Made by a program: the position numbers and the translations under genes
Notes under the pieces: generated by a model
The model's database searches: none
What the model saw: only the letters and a program-made list of their open reading frames with translations
Told to the model about the DNA's origin: nothing
Shown here: one piece after another, positions 9,402-18,719 of the stretch
Layout: each line of letters begins with the position of its first letter
Position numbering within the stretch: position 1 is the stretch's first letter
DNA from: Pyropia yezoensis
Taxonomy: Eukaryota; Rhodophyta; Bangiophyceae; Bangiales; Bangiaceae
Length of the DNA: 64,000 nucleotides
Reading direction: 5' to 3'
NCBI GenBank assembly: GCA_009829735.1
Contig: CM020619.1
Span: 6,340,083-6,404,082 of the forward strand

Positions 9402-10564
9402 AAAAGTCCAGCCGTCCCTGTGGAAGTCCAATCAGCTGCGAGTCGCATTGACCGGGAGAGGAGGATGCAATTCCCGAGTCGGGATGCAAAGTACGGTGCA
9501 TCGCTGGCGTCTAGCATGCACCAGGGTTACGCCGGGGTTGCACTCGCGTCCGGCGGGGCCCTCCGGGAGAGGCAGTCCCTCTCCGTGGGGTGCGCTCTCT
9601 GCCCTGACACTGGGTAGAGGAGCCCCCTCGACGCGAAACAGGTGTGGGGGAAAGTCGTCCCCCACCTGGTCAGGGTGCTCCACGGGTGGACTCCCGTGTG
9701 GGTGAGCCCCCTAACCTGGGTGTCGGCGCTCCTCCGCCACACCCCCTGCCCCTCAACTGGAGGAATAGGGCGTCGACGTTCTCACTCGGAACGTCGACCT
9801 GCACCTGCCCCTTCAGTTGGGGTACGGTTGCTCTCGGGGGGTCGGGTTGTGTCCCCCCCTTAGAGCTCGATCCACCCCCAGCTGGCTCTCTGCGGGGTGT
9901 TCCTCACTCCTTTCCCCCCCCCTTCTAGTCGTGGTTGAGGGGTGTGCGCACCCCGAGTTGGGGGTGTTGCACTCGGTCGCGGGCGGTGGTACTCGGCCGC
10001 CGGTACGGGGTCTTCTCTCCCCTTCGTGTGTGCGGGCGGGTGTGTGTCTTCCCGCCGCTGCTCCCTCGCGTCGGCGGGTCTGTCTCTTCCCGCCGTGCGG
10101 TTTGTGTCGCCGCTTGGGGTGGTGTCTTCCCCCTCCCCGCCCCTGTGTCGGGCGTCTTCGTTGTCGGTGGGGGCGTGGGTTGTGTCCCCCCCCCTGTGTC
10201 CTCGTTGGCGGGGTTGTGTCGTCCCCGTTTGTCTTTGTTGGGGGGCGTGGGTCGTGTCCCCCCCTTGTCGTCTCCGTCGGCGGGGTTGTGTCTTCCCCGC
10301 CCTGCCCTCGTGTTGGGCGTCGTCGCTGTCGGTGGGGGCGTGGGTCGTGTCCCCCCCCCCTTTGCTCTTCGTCGGCGGGGTTGTGTTTTCCCCGCGCTTC
10401 CCCTTGTGTCGGGCTTCGTTGTTGTCGTTGGGGGGTGTGGGTCGTGTCCCCCCCCTGTTGTTCAAGGCCCAGGTTGAGTTAACCTGGTGGCGGTCAAGGA
10501 GGGGGAGCGGGTCATATCCCCCCCCCCGTGCTCAACCTGACCGAGTTGGTCAAGGTTATTCAAG
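9402..10564. other. Non-coding interval between 3' LTR and antisense ORF
   Basis: No recognised protein is encoded here. The right part (about 10017-10460) is an imperfect GC-rich tandem array, described separately. The interval lies directly upstream of the antisense ORF and is the obvious place for its promoter or 5' untranslated region. Confidence 0.5.
10017..10460. repeat. Imperfect GC-rich tandem repeat array
   Basis: Units alternate two blocks, GGGGGCGTGGGTCGTGTCCC and TCGGCGGGGTTGTGTCTTCC. Copies of the first block start near 10169, 10241, 10333 and 10429, giving unit lengths of about 72 to 96 bp. G-rich and C-rich runs in each unit could form hairpins or quadruplexes. The array ends about 100 bp before the antisense ORF's ATG. 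Confidence 0.75.
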
Positions 10565-12481
10565 ATGGCGGGTGAGCCGAGTCGGCCTTTGTCCCCGTCT
10601 CCGACGTCTCTGTCGGACAAGCGACGGGCGGGAGAGGAGGCCCTCGGGACTGAGGAGTCTCTCAGCCGGGGGTCGGCCATGGAGACGACTCGTCCCGGGC
10701 GAGGGTCGGAGGCGGCCGCCTCAGCCGTCCCCGCCCCATCACCTCCTACTGCCCCCTCGGCTGTGGTCCCACCGGGGGATGGGTCTTCCAACCCGGTGGC
10801 GGAAGGGGATGTGACTCCCATCCCCCGCCTTCCTGAGTCGCGGCTGCTACTCCCGCCGCGGCCCCGTCTTCCTATGGGGCCCCGAGCCTGGGCGCCTCCC
10901 AAGTCAGTCGGGGAGCTTCCCGACTGCAAGCTCAAGGAGGTCTACTTGATCATCCCCGAGCCACGGCGGACCGACGTATGGTACCGCCGGACTCGTCGGT
11001 ACCCCAACCAGGTGGCTCTACTTGATGGGGTGGTCTGCGACCTACCAGCGCTACTCTGCCTGGCGGACGCGCCTGAAGTCCAGGCGTTGTCAACCTCCCT
11101 CGCCATGGGGTCGGGCGACGTGGAGATCGACGACACCCACGCGGTGGTGTCTACCGAGTGGTGTGCCCTTCCTCGTCCCTACCTGGGCGGAGAGGACGCC
11201 CACGCCCAACACGGTGTGGTGCGAGAGGAGTTCCGACTCCGGGGCTCCTCGGGCTTCCTCATCCACGGGTCGCGGGTGGAGTTCACCCACGTACCTCTGG
11301 AGGAGCGTGAGCACCAGTACCCTCTTCTCCCAGGGTGGTGGGAGACAGTGGAGGTACCTTGTGGGTTTCCGGCTCGGATCCCCCTCCTCGTTGCCTACTT
11401 TGGCTCCGTGCTACGCTCCAGCTCGGAGGGCAACCGGGTCTTCGCCTACCTCGCCACGCACTGGGTGGTCGTGGTGGCTCGGGGCTGGTACTCCAATGTA
11501 GTCCATCGGGGTTACCTGTGGCACCTCCCACCGGCTCTGGTGGAGGGTATGGAAACCCTTGGCTTCCACTGGCTAGCCTTGGGCGCGGGGGACCTGGCTC
11601 CGTTCTTCCTCAAGGGTATGGTCACCCTGCACAATCGACTCGATTGGGCGCAGCTGGACCCCTTCCTCCGCCGCAACAAGCGTTCAGAGCCGGGGTTGGA
11701 GAGTGAGCCACCCCGGGAGTTCGTCCATGTCACCCACACTCTGGTGCAGGGGCAGCTGCTCCTGCGTGAGGGGTTGGGGGACCCTTCCCTTCCCTACGCG
11801 GAGGGGGTTACTCCCTCTACGTCGCCCCCTGGCTCTGGGTGGGCGACGTCATCGGCGACGACTCGTCGTGGTGCTCATCGAGGAGCCCCTCGAAGCCGCG
11901 GGCGAGCTGTGCCGACGTCTTCCCCGCGGGTCGCGACTCCGACCTCGGGGGGTGTGGAGCCGACTCAGGCTCCACCCTTCCAGTTCCTCGAGCCCTTCCC
12001 CGACGTGGCGTCGGGTTCGCTACGGGTCCGAACTCCGGTCCCGATGCCGATTGCTCTTGGCGTCGGCGAGATGTTTCCCAACTTGGGAGCCATCATGTAT
12101 GACGCCACGGTGGAGGCCTCACTTGTGGCCTCCCTTGACACGCTGGCTTGGGTCACCCGGCGTGTCAGTCACTTCCTCGCGTCGGGCGACTCAGCCACGG
12201 CGCGACAGTCATTGGCAGCTGGGGTCACTCGCCTCGCGGTTGGACACGAGTTTGTCCAACGGCTGCTGTCGACTCAGCAGCAGCTTCCGCGTCACGGAGG
12301 GAGTACCTCCGGACATCTTTCTTACGACGGGGATGGGTCCGCGAGTCGGCGGGCCCCTCCCAGTGCTTCCACTCCGGGGCCCTCCCGAGTGGGTTACGCC
12401 CCTCCGCTACCGGCCTACGACCCTGGGGGTTCGTGGTCAGGCGGTCCCTATAGTGGTGGGGGTGGGCATATGGAACGCTAG
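10565..12481 (+). CDS. Antisense accessory ORF of the chromovirus, unknown function
   Basis: A 638-codon uninterrupted ORF runs opposite to gag-pol, in the space between the pol stop and the 3' LTR. The ATG sits in a good initiation context (CAAGATGG). The first ~100 residues and the last ~230 are Pro/Ser/Gly-rich and probably disordered. Residues about 115-390 look globular, with regular hydrophobic spacing and aromatic residues (VYLIIPEPRRTDVWYRR, LLPGWWETVEVPCGF, YLATHWVVVVARGWY). I recognise no domain. Antisense ORFs downstream of pol are known in some plant gypsy elements, but similarity to them cannot be judged here. That it stays open while gag and pol each carry a stop suggests it is real. 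Roles in packaging, regulation or silencing escape are all speculation. Confidence 0.7.
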   Translation: MAGEPSRPLSPSPTSLSDKRRAGEEALGTEESLSRGSAMETTRPGRGSEAAASAVPAPSPPTAPSAVVPPGDGSSNPVAEGDVTPIPRLPESRLLLPPRPRLPMGPRAWAPPKSVGELPDCKLKEVYLIIPEPRRTDVWYRRTRRYPNQVALLDGVVCDLPALLCLADAPEVQALSTSLAMGSGDVEIDDTHAVVSTEWCALPRPYLGGEDAHAQHGVVREEFRLRGSSGFLIHGSRVEFTHVPLEEREHQYPLLPGWWETVEVPCGFPARIPLLVAYFGSVLRSSSEGNRVFAYLATHWVVVVARGWYSNVVHRGYLWHLPPALVEGMETLGFHWLALGAGDLAPFFLKGMVTLHNRLDWAQLDPFLRRNKRSEPGLESEPPREFVHVTHTLVQGQLLLREGLGDPSLPYAEGVTPSTSPPGSGWATSSATTRRGAHRGAPRSRGRAVPTSSPRVATPTSGGVEPTQAPPFQFLEPFPDVASGSLRVRTPVPMPIALGVGEMFPNLGAIMYDATVEASLVASLDTLAWVTRRVSHFLASGDSATARQSLAAGVTRLAVGHEFVQRLLSTQQQLPRHGGSTSGHLSYDGDGSASRRAPPSASTPGPSRVGYAPPLPAYDPGGSWSGGPYSGGGGHMER

Positions 12482-12609
12482 AGTCAGCGGTCGAACGACT
12501 TGTTCTTTTCTTGGCGAGAAGAGTGGTGTGTGTTCTTCTCGTTTTGTATTGTGCCATAGTCGGCTTTGTTAGTAGAGAATCTTTGAAGAACCATGGTATG
12601 CGTTTGTAC

Positions 12610-15600
12610 TCATGGTTGGCTTGCCGCTCTGCTCTGACTTGGAGCAGGGACTTCATCCACCGACGTACGAGTGCTACGTCGGCGTATACATATGCCCGCA
12701 GCCTGGCAGTGTCTACGGACCTTCTCTACTGGTAGGTCCTCTACAAACTCCCATGTGTCGGAAGTTGGTCCATACCCGAACCACCTGACTCGGAGCATGA
12801 GTCGCCCCGACTCATCGTATCCGTGTCCGACAAACTTGTCGAACACCGCCTCCAATGGCTTATTGGAAAAGGTCGGCAAGGATGGGACTTTCCATGCTTG
12901 TAAGGCCCTTTCCCAAGCGGGGTCTCCCTCTGGGGGTTCGGGTGCGCGAGTCGCGTGATTCCCATTTATTGTCCGGATACCATCATCACTCTCGATGGTT
13001 AACCGACGTCCATCCGTTTTAAGGATGTGATATGGTCCCAGGGTTTTGAATACCAATTTCCCTCCCTTATTGTCGTGGGAGTTGACATAAATCCAATCTC
13101 CAACTCGGAGCGGATCGCGACGATGTCTGACTCGGACATCGAAGTACCTCTTGTAACGAGCTTGGGCCTTCTCCATAGTGGCCCGGACAAGGGGTATCAT
13201 CTCCTCCAATCTCTGGAGTCGGGAGGCTTTCGCCTGACTCGGTGTTTGAGTCGAAGTCTCACCCTCTGTCTGGGTGAGACGCTCCACAGCTACTGACGGA
13301 AGTCGTCGGGGACAGACAAAGGCAAACGGTGCCTCTCCCGTACTACTGTGTACCTGGGAGTTGTATGCTGTCACGAGTAGTGTCGCATAACGAGCCCATG
13401 TGACTACATGGTCATGGACATAGTGACGCAACTGGCGCACTAGAGTCCTGTTGAATCGTTCCACCTGCCCATTAGTCTGGGGGTGGTAAGGGGTTGCGAA
13501 GTTCGTCTGCACCCCCAACATCTTCATGACTCCCTGATACAGGACGGACGCAAACTGTGGTCCGTTATCCGAAAGGATAGAGTCGGGGATGCCATAACTG
13601 GCAACCCAGACGTCGAGTAACTCACTCAGAACGTCCACGGCTGTGATATCCTTGAGTGGGGATACCCGTGTGAGCTTAGTAAAGCGATCACACATCACCA
13701 GAAGGTACTCATATTCTTCAGGTGTTCGTGGTAGTGGACCGAGTAAGTCCACTGCTATCGCTGCAAACGGCTCTGTTGCAGGAAAGAGTCTCATGGAAGA
13801 AGTCTGCCGGGACTCCATGAGTCTATTCTTTGCGCAAGTGGCGCATGCGGCTACATACCCGTACACATCAGCCACGAGTGATGGCCAATAGTACTTCTTG
13901 CGTAGGGTCTGATACATCCTCGTAGACCCTGGGTGTCCACCCAACGGTGAGGAGTGCTCCCGTTGGAGGATACTCTTGCGTAACTCCTTGGGGACGACGA
14001 CTTGCTTGTCCCCCTGGGGATATCCCTTACGGCAGAGTATGCCGTTGTCATTCAGGAAGAACCGAGTCGGATGAGCCTGGTCGAGCTCCTTCCTGAGTCG
14101 TCGACAAAGTTTGTCGCTCTCCTGTGCCTGGACAAACTCATCCAGAGACACGGGTAATAGCTTGGCCATGCCAGGCATCCTCGGGTCGAGGACAGTTCCG
14201 GAGCGAGTGGTCACTGCCACATGAGGGAGTTCCTTAGGGATGGGGGAAGAGTCTTTCCCATCCGTCGGTATGCGAGACAACGCGTCCGCAACCGCATGCT
14301 TCGGGCCTGGCCGATATTCAACATCATAATCGAACTCAGCGAGGCAGAGTCGCCATCGATTGAGTCGGTTATTCGTACAGGCTGTAGTGGTGAGTATCCA
14401 CTTCAAAGCTTTGTGGTCACATCGAATGAGGAACTTCCTTCCTTCGATGTATGGCCGTAGCATGGAGACTGCCCATACTACGCCAAGGCCCTCTACCTCC
14501 GTCACAGAATAGTTCTTCTGGGCCGGTGAGAGTCCTTTGCTAAAGTAGCCAACGGGTAAATACTCCCCCGAAGGCTGTTGTTGGAGTATGCAACAACCGA
14601 GTTGGTCGTGACTTGCGTCCACATCAACAATGTAGTGAGCCCCCGGTCTGGGGATCGCTAACACCGGTGGGTTGCAGAGGAGTTCTCGCAACCTATCAAA
14701 CGCTTCTTGCTCCGGGGGTCTGGGAGCATCCAAGCGCTTGGGCATCTTGGAACTTACCAAGTGGTTCAACGGTGCAGACACTTTGGCATAGTTCGCCACA
14801 AAGCGTCTGCATACGTTACACATACCCAGGAAGCTCCTGAGTTGTGTCTGCGTCTGGGGGAACTTCGCCCGACTGATGGCCATGAGGTTCTTCTCATTGA
14901 CCAGAATGCGACCTGGCCGGACTATATGGCCGAGGTACTCCACCTCATTACTAAAGAGGTGACACTTCGTAGGTTTGAGTGTTACTCCTGCTTCACCCAA
15001 CAGGGTAAACACTCTGTCCAAGTGGGACAGGTGTTCTTCGGCAGTCCCGGAGAACACAATGATATCGTCCAGATACACCAGGGCGATCTGCCACTTGACT
15101 CCGGCAAGTATCACGTCAATAGCACGCTGGAAAGTCGCAGGTGCATTGCAAAGCCCGAAAGGGAGCCGTGTACACTGATAAACTCCACAGTGACACGTGA
15201 AGGTGGTCAAGTGTCTGTCCTCCTTGCGGATGGGTATCTGCCAGTACCCCGCGTTGCAGTCCAACGTGGAAAAGTACTGTGCCTCACCGAGTGAGTCGAG
15301 GCAATCGTCCATACGGGGTAAGGGGTAACTATCCCTTACCGTCCGCTCGTTTAGCTTACGATAATCGATGCAGAACCGCATCGTGCCGTCTGACTTGGGC
15401 ACCAAGACTATGGGACTGGCCCACTCACTTGAGCAAGGCTCAATGACACCCATGTCTTGCATCCGTTGGACCTGCTCTCGGGTGAGTTCCCGTGAGTCTG
15501 GTCCCATACGGTAGGGACTCAGGCGAACTGGCCTAGCCCCTGGCTTCAACACGATTCTGTGTTCGGTGGCCTTGATGAGCCCAAGGTCACCATTCCACAA

Positions 15601-15873
15601 TTTGTGATGCTTCTGGATTAACTCATCCAGTCGTCCATGTAAACACTCCGGGATGTTCTCCCGATGTACCGTCGGCAACTTAGCCGTCGATGAACTCGAT
15701 TGGTCGGCAGAGCCTGCCGTTCCAATATCCTTCCATTGCTGTTGAGTCACAGCAACGACATTCCCCTCAAAGGTAGAGATCGACGCAATCTTCATGCCTC
15801 CGGGGAGTCGTCGAGGTTCTTCCGACGTGTTGAGGACCTCCACCCACCAAGTTTGGTCATCCCCACAAGTCAT
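12610..15873 (-). CDS. Chromovirus pol: RT, RNase H, integrase, chromodomain
   Basis: This 1,087-residue open segment carries the replication and integration enzymes. RT spans about 120-330, with FCIDYRKLNERTV, FGLCNAPATFQRAID and the intact catalytic LVYLDDIIVFS near residue 267. RNase H follows, with DVDASHDQLGCC, CDHKALKWIL and VADALSRI. Integrase has the zinc-binding HSSPLGGH...CATC region and intact DDE motifs (AVDLLGPLP, ILSDNGPQFAS, YHPQTNGQVERFN). A chromodomain closes the protein at about 1010-1060 (FVGHGYDESGR, RVRWFGYGPTSDTW) and would steer integration towards marked chromatin. The segment is in the same frame as the protease and is separated from it only by a TAG at 15880-15882. 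The ATG at 15871-15873 is simply the first after that stop and need not be a real start. Confidence 0.96.
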   Translation of the reverse strand: MTCGDDQTWWVEVLNTSEEPRRLPGGMKIASISTFEGNVVAVTQQQWKDIGTAGSADQSSSSTAKLPTVHRENIPECLHGRLDELIQKHHKLWNGDLGLIKATEHRIVLKPGARPVRLSPYRMGPDSRELTREQVQRMQDMGVIEPCSSEWASPIVLVPKSDGTMRFCIDYRKLNERTVRDSYPLPRMDDCLDSLGEAQYFSTLDCNAGYWQIPIRKEDRHLTTFTCHCGVYQCTRLPFGLCNAPATFQRAIDVILAGVKWQIALVYLDDIIVFSGTAEEHLSHLDRVFTLLGEAGVTLKPTKCHLFSNEVEYLGHIVRPGRILVNEKNLMAISRAKFPQTQTQLRSFLGMCNVCRRFVANYAKVSAPLNHLVSSKMPKRLDAPRPPEQEAFDRLRELLCNPPVLAIPRPGAHYIVDVDASHDQLGCCILQQQPSGEYLPVGYFSKGLSPAQKNYSVTEVEGLGVVWAVSMLRPYIEGRKFLIRCDHKALKWILTTTACTNNRLNRWRLCLAEFDYDVEYRPGPKHAVADALSRIPTDGKDSSPIPKELPHVAVTTRSGTVLDPRMPGMAKLLPVSLDEFVQAQESDKLCRRLRKELDQAHPTRFFLNDNGILCRKGYPQGDKQVVVPKELRKSILQREHSSPLGGHPGSTRMYQTLRKKYYWPSLVADVYGYVAACATCAKNRLMESRQTSSMRLFPATEPFAAIAVDLLGPLPRTPEEYEYLLVMCDRFTKLTRVSPLKDITAVDVLSELLDVWVASYGIPDSILSDNGPQFASVLYQGVMKMLGVQTNFATPYHPQTNGQVERFNRTLVRQLRHYVHDHVVTWARYATLLVTAYNSQVHSSTGEAPFAFVCPRRLPSVAVERLTQTEGETSTQTPSQAKASRLQRLEEMIPLVRATMEKAQARYKRYFDVRVRHRRDPLRVGDWIYVNSHDNKGGKLVFKTLGPYHILKTDGRRLTIESDDGIRTINGNHATRAPEPPEGDPAWERALQAWKVPSLPTFSNKPLEAVFDKFVGHGYDESGRLMLRVRWFGYGPTSDTWEFVEDLPVEKVRRHCQAAGICIRRRSTRTSVDEVPAPSQSRAASQP

Positions 15874-15879
15874 GGGGCC

Positions 15880-16650
15880 CTATGCAACTTGCACTTGGTG
15901 AGTATAATAGACTCGGTCCACGGGGGAAACGAGTCCATTCCCTCGAAACCGTGTGCGTACTCGCACAAAGGTCCTTGATCGGGGCGGGACTACCGTACCC
16001 TTACATACTCGTACATGGGTCGTAGAGCCTCCACCCTTGGGAGAGTTTTCCCTTGGTTGATGAGTCGTACGGGAAACAGTCCTCCCTTTACGCAATATGG
16101 GGACAGTCTCTCCATTACGCATTCGGATTATCCCTTCCGGTCCACAGACGGCCGGGACATGGAGGTCCAGATAGTCAGTTCCCAGGAGTACGGGAACTGA
16201 CATATTGGAGACTACTCCAAAGTTCACCTGCGTCTGGTAGAACCCAATGCAAACAGTCAATGCAATAGACCCAACAATGGGGAGGAGTCCCCCATTGACA
16301 TCAAACATACGCCACTCGGGTGAGCCGGCGGGACTCACATCCGTCCCCTCTGGCAATAAGTCTTGCCTAATGAGAGAGGCAGCAGAGCCTGTGTCGACTA
16401 TGACACGAGAGGTAAACTCATATCCATCCTGCAGCCAGAGTCGAGCTGCGACCTGGTAGTTACTCCCTACCAGCACTGACACAATCCGACTCGGGTCGTG
16501 CTTCTGAGGAGGGACCTTGTCTCTAGGCCTCACCCCTCGAGGTCGAGTCAGGACCTTCACTCTCCCATGGGTCGGTGAGTGTGAAGCAACCCGCTTCATT
16601 ACCGCTGGAGCCTTTGGGTCAGTCTTAGTCCCAGCGGCTAGGCGTTTCCC
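15880..16650 (-). CDS. Chromovirus protease domain (-1 frame relative to gag)
   Basis: This frame encodes the aspartic protease that matures Gag-Pol. It is entered by -1 frameshifting at GGGAAAC (16644-16650); an internal ATG also occurs at 16597-16599. The catalytic motif VDTGSAASLI lies near 16371-16400, followed by the flap-region and GTDYLDLH motifs of retropepsins. Residues after the protease (RGNGLVSPVDRVYYTHQ) already belong to the linker domain that precedes RT in gypsy elements. The frame ends in TAG at 15880-15882 within that linker, and the linker resumes in frame directly afterwards. The stop is therefore either decay (a C-to-T change on the element strand would make it) or a readthrough site. 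Confidence 0.9.
   Translation of the reverse strand, partial: GKRLAAGTKTDPKAPAVMKRVASHSPTHGRVKVLTRPRGVRPRDKVPPQKHDPSRIVSVLVGSNYQVAARLWLQDGYEFTSRVIVDTGSAASLIRQDLLPEGTDVSPAGSPEWRMFDVNGGLLPIVGSIALTVCIGFYQTQVNFGVVSNMSVPVLLGTDYLDLHVPAVCGPEGIIRMRNGETVPILRKGRTVSRTTHQPRENSPKGGGSTTHVRVCKGTVVPPRSRTFVRVRTRFRGNGLVSPVDRVYYTHQVQVA
16582..16650 (-). promoter_or_regulatory. Programmed -1 ribosomal frameshift signal (gag to protease)
   Basis: On the element strand the gag frame reads GAG GGA AAC GCC TAG, so the slippery heptamer G GGA AAC is in the correct phase one codon before the gag stop. The -1 frame is exactly the protease frame. A 6-nt spacer (GCCTAG) is followed by a perfect 7-bp stem, CCGCTGG (16631-16637) with CCAGCGG (16602-16608), around a 22-nt loop. 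Three bases later a second hairpin (TGAAGC/GCTTCA, loop GGGTT, 16582-16598) has a loop complementary to GACCC in the first loop (16616-16620). A kissing-loop or pseudoknot is therefore possible. Confidence 0.85.
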
Positions 16651-16937
16651 TCATCCGACTCGGATGATGGAGTATCCTTGCCACTTGAGCTGGGGGAAGA
16701 GGTTTCCCCCTTCTCAAGCGTGGACTCATTCTCTGACTGAGGTTGAGTCATGGCCGTCACACGTGTGGTGTGCGGCCGGGTATCCGAATCAGTCCTCGGA
16801 ATACCGAGCTTCCCGATACGAGCCAACAGGGCTCTCAGACGAACGTCCAGAGTGGGGCATTGGGCTGCCCAGTGTCCCGACTTGGAACACTGCCAACACG
16901 GCCGATCACTCATCGACGCCGATGGCCACGCTTTTCC
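16638..16937 (-). CDS. Gag nucleocapsid zinc knuckle segment
   Basis: This segment continues the gag frame after a TAA at 16938-16940. It encodes a CCHC zinc knuckle, CWQCSKSGHWAAQC (C-x2-C-x4-H-x4-C), which binds element RNA, followed by a Ser/Glu-rich acidic tail ending at the TAG at 16638-16640. An ATG at 16911-16913 lies just before the knuckle, but normal gag architecture would join it to the capsid upstream. The TAA therefore looks like a disabling mutation. Confidence 0.88.
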   Translation of the reverse strand, partial: GKAWPSASMSDRPCWQCSKSGHWAAQCPTLDVRLRALLARIGKLGIPRTDSDTRPHTTRVTAMTQPQSENESTLEKGETSSPSSSGKDTPSSESDEGNA

Positions 16938-18402
16938 TTATGACTTATCAGGGATAGCGGCCACCATACCTTCCGTCTCTCGAGTTGAGGACGAAGGTAC
17001 TGCAGGGTACGTCCGCGTGTAGGAAGGCACCTTTGCAGTTCTGCGGAAGCGACTTGCTTCCACTCCCTTAACTTCTTTCTCTCGTTCCTTCCGCTGCTCA
17101 GACACGAGCCAGCGGTACTCATCACCCTTAGTCTGGGCGATGCGTGCCAACTCCGCCAGAGTCATGGTCGGAGTATTACGCTCTCGCACAGTCGCTCGAG
17201 CTGCTCGGTGGACACCCTCCACAAAGCGTCCCTTAATGACTCCTTGGGGATATAGGAATCCACAGAGGACGTTCAGCTGACGGAGTCGTTCAGCGAACTC
17301 CCGTTCCTCTTCACCCTTACTCTGGGTGGCGCGGTTGAATTCTTCAACCTGCACAGACAAGGAAGCCTCGTCTGCGTGAAGATGAAGGATCCAATTAACC
17401 AACTCCAGGTAGGAGGTCACCTCACCCGGGTTACCACCATGCCGACTTGGCATGACGTTCATCACCTCGGAGCGGAGTGGCTCCTTGGTGAAGTCCTGAA
17501 GCATGAAAAACTCTTCAGCTTCAGAGACATCATTGTCATCGCAGGCTTTTGCGAACTTCCGCAAAAACTGGAAGACCTTCAGGGGTGGTGTCCCGTCCCA
17601 TTCTGAACGGACCCCGAAGGATTGCGCAACGTGTTTCTTGCGCCGGCCCAGGGTACGGGCCTGACTATTCGAGTAGGTCAACGACTTGTTGACCAACCCA
17701 TATGTCTCACAGTCGAAGACATCCTTGAACAATGGATTGTTCACCACGATCTTTCCTGGGACGACCCTAGTCCCAAGACGGTCCGTGTGAGTCACACGAC
17801 CACGTCGGGTAAGATCCTCTTCACCCGACTTGCCACTTGCAGAGGACTCAGACTCTGAGTCCACCTTACGACGGAGAGTACGTCGAATCTCCCGTCGCTC
17901 CTGACGCCTCGAGGCCTGCTCAGGCGGAGGGGTGTCCCCCTTCAACGCCTTCCCCACCTCCTCTCGCACGACTTGTGCGATGGCGGTCATCACCGAGTTA
18001 TCCACGATACCGGATGACCCAGGTGGAGCTTGACTCGAGCTCCCACCCGGTCCTTCCGGCACCAGTCGTGGCGCGGACCCACCAGCCCGGGGTACGGAAC
18101 TCCCCGTCCCGTCACCTCTGCCGGTCGGCGGTCCCATGCCGAAGTGAGTGTCGTCACACCCCGAAGAGGTTGCCGGAGCCTGACGCTGGCTCGGCGCTCC
18201 CACCGGAGAAGGGCGAACTCCGCCCGTCTCTTCCGGGGACGGCCTGGGAAGGAACCTGGCCGACCGCCGTCGGGGTCCAACCTCTGGACCCACCACATCC
18301 GCACTGTCCGGCCTGGGTGGTACTCCGCCCGTCGGGGGAGGACTACGCTCCCCCTCCCCAGGTACACTCGGCGCAATGGGGGGGGTGTCCCTCGCCAGCC
18401 AT
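16938..18402 (-). CDS. Gag (N-terminal region and capsid)
   Basis: This frame encodes the structural protein that forms the particle. Residues up to about 240 are Pro/Ser/Arg-rich. The capsid-like helical region follows, with FQFLRKFAKACDDND, LELVNWILHLHAD, FAERLRQLNVLCGFLYP and VHRAARATVRERN, which match retrotransposon Gag capsid composition and spacing. The frame stops with TAA at 16938-16940. The open frame has no ATG at its start, since a TGA lies directly upstream. An ATG in good context (GGAGATGGC, 18400-18402) lies in a different frame, separated by an 8-base homopolymer at 18378-18385. A one-base length change or sequencing error in that run may explain the mismatch. I place the start at that ATG. 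Confidence 0.85.
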
Positions 18403-18719
18403 CTCCACAAGAGTCACGTGGAATCAACCAAAACGACCAAACGGTGTCCAGAGTCGGGGATCGTCAGCTAGGGAGTTCCTAGAGCACGTTCCACCCCTCC
18501 ACCTGCCACAAGGAAGGCGGTGAGGTTTCCCGAAACTCCGGGTCTCCCACCAAGACTCACGGTGGCCAACCTCGTCACCCAGCGAACGCTCGGAACGTAG
18601 GCGAGTCGATCGTGTCACCGGAAGTCTCGGTGCCGAAGGGGGAGAGGGGCCAACTTGGTCCCGTCTCCGGTCAAGGGAGGTACCGAAGTCGATATCCTCT
18701 CCCCCGCTGACCCACCAAC
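18403..18719 (-). other. 5' leader of the chromovirus
   Basis: This ~317-bp stretch between the 5' LTR and gag holds the candidate primer-binding site at its outer edge. RNA packaging signals would be expected here, but nothing specific can be identified from sequence alone. Confidence 0.6.
18704..18717 (-). other. Candidate tRNA primer-binding site
   Basis: Two bases inside the 5' LTR the element strand reads TGGTGGGTCAGCGG. The leading TGG complements the CCA end of a tRNA and the 2-nt spacing is normal. I could not match the following bases to a specific tRNA, and the common initiator-Met site (TGGTATCAGAGC) is not present. Confidence 0.5.
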
